This document shows positions 1-5,452 of a stretch of 5,452 bases of DNA, one piece after another. The DNA is from Pseudomonadota bacterium (lineage in GTDB: Bacteria > Pseudomonadota > Gammaproteobacteria > Burkholderiales > Rhodocyclaceae). Numbering within the stretch: the first letter of the stretch is position 1; each line of letters begins with the position of its first letter. The notes beneath the pieces are model-generated. The model did no database searches and was not told the DNA's origin. It worked only from the letters and a program-made list of their open reading frames with translations. Made by a program: the position numbers and the translations under genes. The DNA lies in contig JAUPVD010000317.1 of the NCBI GenBank assembly GCA_030917225.1, positions 1 through 5,452 of the forward strand, read 5' to 3'.

Positions 1-403
1 ACCACGTGCCGACCGTGACGGCGATGGTCGCCAGCATGATCTGCAGCCACAGGTGTTCTCGCACGACCCAGATCGAGACGGCAATCGACAGACTCATCAA
101 TGAAATCGCCACCTTCTTGGTGCGCATCGAAACGGCGCCGTATTCTTCCCAGTCGCGAATGACCGGGCCGAAGTTCGGGTGGGATAGCAGGCGCTGATGA
201 AATTTCTCCGAGGCCCGCGCATAGCAGGCAGCTGCCAGCAGGATGAACGGTGTCGCGGGTAAAACCGGCAGAAAAACACCGAGGATGCCCAGCAGCAGGG
301 CGATCGTGCCGGCAGTCCAGAGCAGCCAGCGAACAAGGGGCGAGGCGTGGAGTCGCGACGCCTTGCGTTCGGTCGTTTCTTCTGGGGGAGTGGCGCCGTT
401 CAT
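1..403 (-). CDS. YbaN/DUF454-family small inner-membrane protein, C-terminus cut by window edge
   Basis: Reading leftward from the ATG at 403-401 gives 134 residues with no stop before the left edge, so the 3' end is missing. The protein starts with a short charged tail (MNGATPPEETTERK). A hydrophobic helix follows at about residues 24-46, then the signature GVFLPVLPATPFILLAAACY at about 42-61, the charged stretch ARASEKFHQRLLSHPNFGPV at 62-81, and two closely spaced hydrophobic segments at about 98-113 and 117-133. The LPATPFILLAA and HPNFGP motifs with three or four membrane segments are characteristic of the DUF454/YbaN family, whose members are about 115-130 residues, so little is missing. 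No biochemical function is established for the family. It begins 12 bases after the TetR stop and probably shares its transcript; the Shine-Dalgarno match is weak. Family identity is confident; role is unknown. Confidence 0.88.
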   Translation of the reverse strand, partial: MNGATPPEETTERKASRLHASPLVRWLLWTAGTIALLLGILGVFLPVLPATPFILLAAACYARASEKFHQRLLSHPNFGPVIRDWEEYGAVSMRTKKVAISLMSLSIAVSIWVVREHLWLQIMLATIAVTVGTW

Positions 404-415
404 CGTGCCGGCATT

Positions 416-1015
416 CTACCGGCCGGTGATCCGTTCCGCGATCCAGCGCTTGAATTCGGATACTTTCGGGTTGTTGCGGTCGTAGGACATCAGGCTGTGC
501 CCGAAGACGTAGGCAAAGACCAGGATGCTACGCGCTTGCGCCTCATCGTCCGACAGCCCAAGTGTCAGGAACAGCTTGCGGGTGCATTCAAGCCGGTAGG
601 CATCCACCTCTTCGACCACCACGTTTACGACGGCGTCGTGCCTGGCCCAGTCGCGCACCGCCAGTTCGATCGAGATGCCCTTGCGGTTACGCACGGCGCT
701 ATAAACGTCGATGACGTGGTGAATCTGCTCCAGTTCCTTGCCGGGTTCTGCCGTTGCCTGCTTTTCGATATCGCGCAGGCGACCTTCCTTCCACAGTTGC
801 AGTACGGCCGTGAGGAGGTCCTGGCGATCCTTGAAGTGCCAGTAGAAACTGCCCTTGGTGACGCCGAAATTCTTGGCCAGCACCTCGACGCGCAAGCCGG
901 CGACGCCCTGATCGGCGAGCACCTCGATGGCGCCCTCGATCCAGTCGTTGCGGTCGAGTTGAGTGCGTGGCGTCTTTGCGGTGCGAGAGGGCGGAGCTTT
1001 GCGTTCAGTGGTCAT
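416..1015 (-). CDS. TetR-family transcriptional regulator, probable local repressor of the etf operon
   Basis: A 199-residue protein of normal TetR length. The N-terminal DNA-binding domain spans about residues 22-70: helix 1 with DWIEGAIEVLADQGVAGLRV, then the helix-turn-helix with EVLAKNFGVTKGSFYWHFKD at 44-63, whose G-S-F-Y-W-H-F core is the TetR recognition-helix signature. The rest is a helical ligand-binding and dimerisation domain. The start was set at the ATG at 1015-1013 (MTTERKAPPS). A longer frame from 1078 would translate through the operator palindromes and add 21 residues with no family resemblance. Neither start has a good Shine-Dalgarno sequence. The gene is divergent from etfB and its promoter region holds two palindromes, so autoregulation plus repression of etfBA is likely. 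TetR regulators beside etf and acyl-CoA dehydrogenase genes in betaproteobacteria are often fatty-acid or acyl-CoA responsive (the predicted FadP type). Orthology to FadP is possible but not shown here, so no symbol is given. Confidence 0.93.
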   Translation of the reverse strand: MTTERKAPPSRTAKTPRTQLDRNDWIEGAIEVLADQGVAGLRVEVLAKNFGVTKGSFYWHFKDRQDLLTAVLQLWKEGRLRDIEKQATAEPGKELEQIHHVIDVYSAVRNRKGISIELAVRDWARHDAVVNVVVEEVDAYRLECTRKLFLTLGLSDDEAQARSILVFAYVFGHSLMSYDRNNPKVSEFKRWIAERITGR

Positions 1016-1036
1016 GTCTGCTGGGGTCGGGTTGGC

Positions 1037-1065
1037 TTGACAGCGAATTGTCCATACGGTACCGT
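1037..1065 (+). promoter_or_regulatory. Candidate sigma-70 promoter for etfBA
   Basis: There is a perfect -35 TTGACA at 1037-1042, a 17-bp spacer, and a weak -10 TACCGT at 1060-1065 (3 of 6 matches) embedded in operator site 1. Transcription would begin near 1072, leaving a leader of about 120 bases. An alternative -10, CATAAT at 1137-1142 (5 of 6), lacks a recognisable -35 but would give a shorter leader of about 40 bases. The sequence alone does not decide between them. Confidence 0.45.
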
Positions 1066-1069
1066 ACGC
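1052..1069. promoter_or_regulatory. Candidate TetR operator, site 1
   Basis: It contains a perfect 12-bp palindrome, TACGGTACCGTA, at 1055-1066. The 18-bp frame CCATACGGTACCGTACGC differs at only two positions from the idealised palindrome CCATACGGTACCGTATGG that best joins both sites. It covers the predicted -10 element of the rightward etfB promoter, a position suited to repression. Assignment to the adjacent TetR protein is inference from position and symmetry. Confidence 0.7.
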
Positions 1070-1074
1070 TCTAT

Positions 1075-1092
1075 CCATACCGTAGAGTATGG
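1075..1092. promoter_or_regulatory. Candidate TetR operator, site 2
   Basis: The sequence CCATACCGTAGAGTATGG has perfect 6-bp arms (CCATAC and GTATGG) around an imperfect core with a central TA. It shares TCCATAC-N-GTA with site 1 in the same orientation, and its centre (1083.5) is exactly 23 bp from the centre of site 1 (1060.5). It lies where the leftward tetR transcript is predicted to start, which fits autorepression. It matches the idealised 18-mer at 15 positions. Confidence 0.65.
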
Positions 1093-1095
1093 CCT

Positions 1096-1124
1096 ATTGT
1101 CTGACGCGGGTAGGTCAATGTCAA
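1096..1124 (-). promoter_or_regulatory. Candidate sigma-70 promoter for tetR
   Basis: On the minus strand there is a perfect -35 TTGACA at 1124-1119, a 17-bp spacer, and the -10 GACAAT at 1101-1096 (4 of 6 matches). Transcription would start near 1089, inside operator site 2, leaving a leader of about 74 bases before the ATG at 1015. Optimal spacing and a consensus -35 make this the best promoter candidate for the leftward unit. Confidence 0.5.
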
Positions 1125-1177
1125 ACGTGAAAGTGACATAATCGTCCCACGATCAATGTCAGAGCCATTGCAACACT

Positions 1178-1193
1178 AAGGAGAGTAGCCTTG
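1178..1193 (+). promoter_or_regulatory. Ribosome binding site fixing a TTG start for etfB
   Basis: AAGGAG at 1178-1183 stands seven bases before TTG at 1191-1193. The next residues, [12 protein letters not shown], are the canonical EtfB N-terminus, so TTG is the real start even though it is a weak initiation codon. No in-frame ATG lies nearby upstream. Confidence 0.85.
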
Positions 1194-1940
1194 AAAGTCC
1201 TCGTACCGGTCAAGCGCGTGGTCGATTACAACGTCAAGGTGCGCGTCAAGAGCGACGGCACCGGCGTCGATATCGCCAACGTCAAGATGTCGATGAACCC
1301 CTTCGACGAAATTGCCGTCGAAGAAGCGGTTCGCCTCAAGGAAGCCGGCATCGCCACTGAAGTGGTCGCCATTTCCGCCGGCCTTGCCGGCTGCCAGGAA
1401 ACCCTGCGCACGGCGATGGCGATCGGTGCCGATCGCGGCATTCTGGTCGAGACGGATGCCGAGCTGCAGCCGCTGGCCGTAGCCAAGCTGCTCAAGGCGC
1501 TGGTCGACAAGGAACAGCCGAAGCTGGTCATTCTTGGCAAGCAGGCCATCGACGACGACGCCAACCAGACCGGCCAGATGCTGGCCGCACTGCTCGGCTG
1601 GCCGCAGGCCACCTTTGCTTCCAAGGTAGTGGTTGCTGGTGACAAGGCGACGGTAACCCGTGAAGTCGATGGCGGTCTGGAAACGCTGGAGATGTCGCTG
1701 CCGGCGATCATCACTACCGACCTGCGCCTGAACGAGCCGCGTTACGCGACGCTGCCGAACATCATGAAGGCCAAGAAGAAGCCGCTCGACACCGTCAAGC
1801 CGGAAGACCTCGGCGTCGATGTCGCGCCGCGCCTGAAGACGCTGAAGGTTGCCGAACCTGCCAAACGCCAGGCCGGCGTCAAGGTCGCCGATGTCGCCGA
1901 CCTCATCGCCAAACTCAAGAATGAAGCGAAGGTGATCTGA
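1191..1940 (+). CDS. etfB: Electron transfer flavoprotein, beta (small) subunit
   Basis: A 249-residue cytoplasmic subunit of the EtfAB heterodimer, which takes electrons from acyl-CoA dehydrogenases and passes them to ETF:quinone oxidoreductase. The length is normal for the family. The N-terminus has [20 protein letters not shown]. The nucleotide-binding signature [15 protein letters not shown] lies at 116-130, matching the AMP-binding region of mitochondrial-type Etf[19 protein letters not shown] lies at 191-208, equivalent to the mammalian recognition loop whose leucine (here Leu198) inserts into the partner dehydrogenase. Together these place it in the group I ETFs that serve beta-oxidation, rather than in the FixB/FixA or bifurcating groups. 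It uses a TTG start with a strong ribosome binding site. It is followed after two bases by etfA, and the etfA ribosome binding site lies within its last codons, so the two are translationally coupled. Confidence 0.97.
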   Translation: MKVLVPVKRVVDYNVKVRVKSDGTGVDIANVKMSMNPFDEIAVEEAVRLKEAGIATEVVAISAGLAGCQETLRTAMAIGADRGILVETDAELQPLAVAKLLKALVDKEQPKLVILGKQAIDDDANQTGQMLAALLGWPQATFASKVVVAGDKATVTREVDGGLETLEMSLPAIITTDLRLNEPRYATLPNIMKAKKKPLDTVKPEDLGVDVAPRLKTLKVAEPAKRQAGVKVADVADLIAKLKNEAKVI

Positions 1941-1942
1941 TC

Positions 1943-2872
1943 ATGGCCATTCTCGTTATTGCCGAACACGACAACACATCCCTCAAGCCCGCCACGCTGA
2001 ACGCCGTTTCTGCGGCAGCCAAGATCGGTGGTGATATTCACGTGCTGGTCGCTGGCAGTGGCTGCGGTGCTGCTGCCGAAGCTGCCGCCAAGGTCGCTGG
2101 CGTGGCCAAGGTGAAAGTGGCCGATGCCGCCCACTACGCCGACCAGACGGCCGAGAGCCTTGCCGCGCTGATCGTCGCCAATGCCGCCGGCTACAGCCAC
2201 CTCATTGCTCCGGCTACCACCGGCGGCAAGAACACCATGCCGCGCGTTGCCGCGCTGCTCGACGTGGCACAGATTTCCGACATCATCGGCGTCGAATCCG
2301 CCGACACCTTCGTCCGCCCGATCTACGCTGGCAACGTGCTGGCCACGGTGCAGTCGGCCGATGCCGTCAAGGTCATCACCGTGCGCACCACGGCCTTTGA
2401 AGCTGCTGCCGAAGGTGGCAGTGCCGCCGTCGAAACCGTTGCTGCTGCAGCCGATGCCGGCCAGACCAGACTGGTCGGGCGCGAACTGACCAAGTCGGAG
2501 CGTCCCGAACTGACCGCTGCCAAGATCATCGTTTCCGGTGGTCGCGGTGTTGGCAACGGCGAGAATTACCATGCACTGCTTGAGCCGCTGGCCGACAAGC
2601 TGGGGGCAGCACTTGGCGCTTCGCGTGCCGCCGTGGATGCCGGTTTTGTGCCGAACGATTATCAGGTTGGCCAGACCGGCAAGATCGTCGCACCGCAGTT
2701 GTACGTCGCGGTCGGCATTTCCGGCGCCATCCAGCATCTGGCCGGCATGAAGGACTCGAAAGTGATCGTGGCCATCAACAAGGACCCGGAAGCGCCGATC
2801 TTCCAGGTGGCGGACTACGGTCTTGTCGCCGACCTGTTCGAGGTCGTGCCGCAGCTGACCGCGGCACTCTGA
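1943..2872 (+). CDS. etfA: Electron transfer flavoprotein, alpha (large, FAD-binding) subunit
   Basis: A 309-residue partner of EtfB that binds the redox-active FAD. The N-terminal half ([20 protein letters not shown] onward, to about 185) is the ETF alpha/beta-fold domain. The C-terminal FAD domain is intact: [14 protein letters not shown] at 195-208, with Arg201 where the FAD-contacting arginine lies; [20 protein letters not shown] at 243-262; [20 protein letters not shown] at 264-283; and DYGLVADLF at 291-299. His265, Thr245, Asn279 and Asp291 occupy the conserved FAD-binding positions of group I ETFs. The length is typical of bacterial EtfA. The ribosome binding site AAGGTGAT (1929-1936) sits inside the end of etfB, six bases before the ATG, which supports coupled translation and equal stoichiometry. 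I see no damage or odd residues. Confidence 0.97.
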   Translation: MAILVIAEHDNTSLKPATLNAVSAAAKIGGDIHVLVAGSGCGAAAEAAAKVAGVAKVKVADAAHYADQTAESLAALIVANAAGYSHLIAPATTGGKNTMPRVAALLDVAQISDIIGVESADTFVRPIYAGNVLATVQSADAVKVITVRTTAFEAAAEGGSAAVETVAAAADAGQTRLVGRELTKSERPELTAAKIIVSGGRGVGNGENYHALLEPLADKLGAALGASRAAVDAGFVPNDYQVGQTGKIVAPQLYVAVGISGAIQHLAGMKDSKVIVAINKDPEAPIFQVADYGLVADLFEVVPQLTAAL

Positions 2873-2888
2873 CAGGGCGGGTGCGGGG

Positions 2889-3554
2889 ATGAACCTGCCG
2901 GACGGCCTGCTTGCCGGCGAATGGACGCTGGCTGCCTGGCTGCTGTTCATCCCGCTGTTCCTGCATGCGCTTCGGCAAGCGCCCTGGCGGCGTCTTGCCG
3001 AAAGTTCGCAACTCAATGCCTGGCTCGGAATCATCGTTGCCCTGATGCTGCTATGGAGTCTTAAGGCCGGCATCAAGCCCGGACTGTCGCTGCACCTGCT
3101 CGGGGCGACGGTGTTTACGCTGGCCTTCGGGCCGTATCTTGCCTTCATCGGACTCGTTCTGGTTCTCGTCGGTATTTCCTTGAATGGCGATGCCGGCTGG
3201 CCGGAATTCGCCACCAATGCACTGCTCATGGGGGGCGTCGGTGTCCTGGTAACGCAGTTTGTGCTGCGCCTGAGCGAGCGTTTTCTGCCGCAGCAATATT
3301 TCGTCTATATCTTTGCCAACGGGTTTTTCGGCGCAGCCCTTGCGCTGGTGTCAGCCGGGGTGGCCACCTCTTTGCTGCTGGGGATTTCCGGTGTCTATTC
3401 GCCGGACTACCTGCTCGGCGATTACCTGCCCTACGTTTTTCTGCTGGCTTTTGGCGAGGCCTGGCTGTCGGGTATGGTGGTCACGCTTTTCGTGGTCTAC
3501 CGGCCGGAATGGGTAGGCACGTTCGAAGATTCGCGCTACCTTCGTGACAAGTAA
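2889..3554 (+). CDS. CbiM-like ECF transporter membrane component (orphan energy-coupling factor permease family)
   Basis: A 221-residue, strongly hydrophobic protein with about six or seven membrane helices (roughly 11-27, 44-60, 66-83, 84-98, 109-128, 138-165, 180-203). MNLPDGLL at the N-terminus resembles the MHIPDG opening of CbiM/NikM, the substrate-binding subunits of cobalt and nickel ECF transporters. GLSLHLLGATVFTLAFGP at 65-82 matches their HLLGG...LGP helix, with His69 aligned to the second metal ligand. FGEAWLSGM at 188-196 matches the conserved Glu of the last helix. In CbiM the first ligand is His2; here it is Asn2, so cobalt or nickel binding in the usual way is doubtful. No CbiN, EcfT or ATPase gene is visible in the window. 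It starts 16 bases after etfA, with a weak ribosome binding site, and probably shares that transcript. The substrate is unknown; family membership is fairly secure. Confidence 0.75.
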   Translation: MNLPDGLLAGEWTLAAWLLFIPLFLHALRQAPWRRLAESSQLNAWLGIIVALMLLWSLKAGIKPGLSLHLLGATVFTLAFGPYLAFIGLVLVLVGISLNGDAGWPEFATNALLMGGVGVLVTQFVLRLSERFLPQQYFVYIFANGFFGAALALVSAGVATSLLLGISGVYSPDYLLGDYLPYVFLLAFGEAWLSGMVVTLFVVYRPEWVGTFEDSRYLRDK

Positions 3555-3560
3555 TCACGC

Positions 3561-5108
3561 ATGCCGCTGAAAACCCAATCCATGCCCGCCGCCGTCTTGA
3601 AGTTCTTCACTGTTTTCCTGGCAATTGTCTTTGTCGGTACAGGGCTCACATCCGCATGGGCGCTTGAGTCCAGCACGTTTGAAGCGCCATCTGGACAAAG
3701 TCGTGTCGCGCCGAACGGCGAATGGATCGTCGTAGCGGGCGAATCGCCGCGGTCGCTGGCGCAGTTGCTTTATCCGCAGCAACCGGCCGTTCAGCGTCGT
3801 TTCATTGCGGCACTGGCCGAAGCCAATCCGGTGGCCGATATCGATGCTTCCGGCATGCAGACGCTACCCGTCGGCATGCTGCTGCGGATGCCGGACTGGC
3901 GTCTGCTAGGCGGTCGGGCAGAGGTTGCGCGCAGCGAAAGACGAGGAGGGCTGCTTGACTCGTCCATGGAAACAGTCGTTACCCGCGAACCGCAGCCAAC
4001 GAAGCGCGCCAGCAAGGCAGTTCATGCTCCGGAATCCGTGGGTACCGCTGCGCTGCCGCGACTGCGCCTGTCGATGGATCTCGCCGCTGCTGGCGAAGCC
4101 AGCGATCAACTGCGTCAGATTCTGCGTCTTGAGTATCGTTTGCTGATTACCTTGAACGAGCAGTTGTCGGCGCTCTCGACAGCTTTGCCGGCGCCGCAGC
4201 AACTTGCGCCTGCCGCTGCTCCTCCGGCATTGCCGCAACCTCCGGAACCGCCACCATCTCCGGTCCCGTTGCAGCAGGCGCCTTCGCTATCGACGCCTCC
4301 GGCGCCGCAGCCTCCGGTGACTTCGCCCCCTGCGACGGTAAAGATCAAAGAGGTACCTGCGCCGCCGCCGGCGCCTGTTGTGGACACAAGTTCAGACGAG
4401 TCCGTCTGGATCTATTACCTCGGCGTCGCGGCAGCAGCATTGTTGCTGGTCTGGCTGGTGCTGCGCCGGCGTCGTGTCGTTGCTGGCGAACAGCAAGACT
4501 TCGAGATGGCGCAGACGGTACTGCTGGAACATCCAGTACCAGTCAACTCGGTGGTTATCCCCGTTTCCAGTAGCAAGTCGGCAGAGCCGCTGCCGGCATC
4601 GAAGGCGCCGGCAATGCCGCCAGTGCCTGTCGAGCCGGAAATGGCCGATGCCAATCCAGTCATGGAACTGGCCGAGATCATGCTGTCCTTTGGCCGCATC
4701 CAGGGGGCCGCACAGACCTTGCAGGAATACATCGAGGCCAACCCGAAGGAGGCGCTGCAGCCCTGGGTCAAGTTGCTCGATATCTATCGTACCGGCGACA
4801 TGCATACCGAATTCGACGAACTGGCACAGAAGCTGAACAAGAATTTCAACGTCGAGGTACAGCACTGGGAGCGGCCGGCTGCACCGGTTGTCGAGACGGA
4901 GGAGCAACTACCGAAGGCAACAACGTTGGAAGAGCTGCCGCACATCTGTACTCAGGTGATCGCTCGCTGGGGCTTGCCGGACTGCCTCGACTATCTTCAT
5001 CAACTGCTGCGCGACAACCGTGGCGGACAACGTAGCGGCTTCACCCTGCCCGTAGTGCAGGAGATTCTGCTGCTGATCGACATTCTCGTGGACCGTGAGG
5101 CCGCCTGA
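3561..5108 (+). CDS. FimV-like membrane protein with LysM-like periplasmic region and helical cytoplasmic tail
   Basis: A 515-residue protein with FimV-type architecture. A signal peptide at 1-34 ends in an A-W-A motif before Leu35. A degenerate LysM-like region spans about 53-110 (EWIVVAGESPRSLAQLLYPQ through LPVGMLLRMPDW). A helix with heptad leucines lies at about 178-208, then a proline/alanine-rich linker at about 209-275. One membrane helix at 282-301 is followed by RRRR, placing the rest in the cytoplasm. The tail has a tetratricopeptide-like helical segment at about 363-440 (NPVMELAEIMLSFGRIQGAA and following) and a terminal helical module at about 450-515 containing Cys463 and Cys475. 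FimV/HubP/TspA proteins organise the cell pole and type IV pili. This one is much shorter than typical FimV (often over 800 residues) and lacks the long acidic region. Start: ATG 3561 is six bases after the previous stop; ATG 3582 would also keep the signal peptide, and neither has a clear Shine-Dalgarno sequence. A pilus role here is inference. Confidence 0.72.
   Translation: MPLKTQSMPAAVLKFFTVFLAIVFVGTGLTSAWALESSTFEAPSGQSRVAPNGEWIVVAGESPRSLAQLLYPQQPAVQRRFIAALAEANPVADIDASGMQTLPVGMLLRMPDWRLLGGRAEVARSERRGGLLDSSMETVVTREPQPTKRASKAVHAPESVGTAALPRLRLSMDLAAAGEASDQLRQILRLEYRLLITLNEQLSALSTALPAPQQLAPAAAPPALPQPPEPPPSPVPLQQAPSLSTPPAPQPPVTSPPATVKIKEVPAPPPAPVVDTSSDESVWIYYLGVAAAALLLVWLVLRRRRVVAGEQQDFEMAQTVLLEHPVPVNSVVIPVSSSKSAEPLPASKAPAMPPVPVEPEMADANPVMELAEIMLSFGRIQGAAQTLQEYIEANPKEALQPWVKLLDIYRTGDMHTEFDELAQKLNKNFNVEVQHWERPAAPVVETEEQLPKATTLEELPHICTQVIARWGLPDCLDYLHQLLRDNRGGQRSGFTLPVVQEILLLIDILVDREAA
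4185..4385 (+). repeat. Proline-rich linker-coding low-complexity stretch
   Basis: A run of CCG, CCT and GCG-type codons encodes about 65 residues dominated by Pro and Ala, with motifs such as PPALPQPPEPPPSP. It is not an exact tandem repeat. It separates the periplasmic domain from the membrane helix of the FimV-like protein and probably acts as an extended spacer through the periplasm or the peptidoglycan layer. Confidence 0.6.
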
Positions 5109-5135
5109 AGCAATTAAACCAAACCAAAGTGAACC

Positions 5136-5154
5136 AAAAGGAGAACACAAGATG
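5136..5154 (+). promoter_or_regulatory. Strong ribosome binding site for the acyl-CoA dehydrogenase
   Basis: AAAAGGAG at 5136-5143 lies eight bases before the ATG at 5152-5154. It is the best Shine-Dalgarno sequence on the right side of the window. The 43-base gap after the FimV-like gene is A- and C-rich, with no hairpin terminator and no convincing -35/-10 pair. Confidence 0.8.
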
Positions 5155-5452
5155 AGTGAATACATTGCCCCGATCCGCGACATGCAGTTCGTGCTCAAGG
5201 AACTGGCGGGGATCGAGCAGGTAGCGCAGCTTCCGGGTTGCGAGGAGGCAACGCCGGATCTGGTCGACGCCGTGCTGGAAGAAGCGGCCAAGTTCGCCGA
5301 AGGCGTGCTGTCGCCGTTGAACATTCCCGGCGATCAGGAAGGTGCCAAGTGGCACGACAAGGCAGTCACCATGCCCAAGGGTTTCAAGGAGGCCTATCAG
5401 CAGTTCTCCGAGAACGGCTGGACGGCGCTGGCCTGCGAACCGGAATTCGGCG
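5152..5452 (+). CDS. Acyl-CoA dehydrogenase, N-terminal 100 residues only (cut by window edge)
   Basis: The first 100 codons are open to the right edge. The opening, SEYIAPIRDMQFVLKELAGI, is the short N-terminal extension (AcylCoA_DH_N type) found on the roughly 590-600 residue acyl-CoA dehydrogenases of proteobacteria. The helical start of the dehydrogenase domain follows (VDAVLEEAAKFAEGVLSPLN at 38-57) and then FSENGWTALACEPEFG at 85-100, the usual 'GW.AL..P.E.GG' approach to the active-site lid. These flavoenzymes oxidise acyl-CoA to trans-2-enoyl-CoA with FAD and reduce EtfAB, which is encoded just upstream. Chain-length preference cannot be told from this fragment, and the catalytic Glu and FAD-binding residues lie outside the window. 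The gene could be co-transcribed with etfBA or have its own unseen promoter. Confidence 0.9.
   Translation, partial: MSEYIAPIRDMQFVLKELAGIEQVAQLPGCEEATPDLVDAVLEEAAKFAEGVLSPLNIPGDQEGAKWHDKAVTMPKGFKEAYQQFSENGWTALACEPEFG

Noticed and set aside
1016..1078. Upstream ATG at 1078 as the start of the TetR protein
   Set aside because: The extra 21 residues would be translated from the operator palindromes and resemble no TetR N-terminus; the ATG at 1015 gives a normal-length protein.
1067..1088. CTCTA-N9-TAGAG stem as a transcription terminator or riboswitch element
   Set aside because: The stem is five base pairs with no following T-run, and it overlaps the operator symmetry that explains it better.
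347..1141. A 264-codon plus-strand frame opposite the TetR gene
   Set aside because: It overlaps the TetR gene and the operator region on the other strand; the TetR reading has clear helix-turn-helix motifs and this frame has none.
1742..3229. A 495-codon open frame on the minus strand across etfB, etfA and the CbiM-like gene
   Set aside because: It is antisense to three confidently identified genes, has low-complexity composition with no recognisable domain, and is explained by GC-rich third-position bias.
3555..3560. A terminator or promoter between the CbiM-like and FimV-like genes
   Set aside because: The gap is six bases with no hairpin and no T-tract, so the genes are probably co-transcribed.
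4115..4387. Minus-strand glycine-rich 90-codon frame
   Set aside because: It is the antisense shadow of the proline-rich linker (CCG codons read as CGG/GGC); no start signal or family match.

Overview
The window looks like chromosomal DNA from a betaproteobacterium, most likely of the Rhodocyclales type (Dechloromonas, Azoarcus, Thauera relatives). This rests on GC-rich coding sequence with strong third-position bias, tight gene packing, and protein families typical of that group. It is an inference from style and gene content, not from a marker gene. I see no rRNA, tRNA, CRISPR array, insertion sequence or phage gene, and no abrupt compositional break.

Layout: a divergent pair of transcription units meets at about 1016-1190. 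Leftward run a TetR-family regulator (1015 to 416) and, 12 bases behind it, a small YbaN/DUF454 inner-membrane protein (403 to beyond the left edge). Rightward run etfB (1191-1940), etfA (1943-2872), a CbiM-like membrane protein (2889-3554), a FimV-like membrane protein (3561-5108), and the first 100 codons of an acyl-CoA dehydrogenase (5152 to beyond the right edge). Gaps between the four complete rightward genes are 2, 16 and 6 bases. The last gap is 43 bases with a strong ribosome binding site and no hairpin, so one transcript is plausible.

How it works together: the acyl-CoA dehydrogenase oxidises an acyl-CoA and passes electrons to the EtfAB flavoprotein, which would hand them to a quinone reductase encoded elsewhere. 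The TetR protein is placed to sense an acyl-CoA or fatty acid and repress both directions. The intergenic region carries two related 18-bp near-palindromes with centres exactly 23 bp apart. One lies over the predicted etfB -10 and the other over the predicted tetR transcription start. This is the clearest unlabelled signal in the window.

The oddity is the pair of envelope genes between etfA and the dehydrogenase. One is an orphan CbiM/ECF-type membrane component in which the usual metal-ligand His2 is Asn. The other is a compact FimV-like protein with a signal peptide, a degenerate LysM-like region, a proline-rich linker, one membrane helix and a helical cytoplasmic tail. Neither has an obvious role in beta-oxidation. 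I do not see a clearly new biological system; the regulatory site and this mixed operon are the parts worth a second look.
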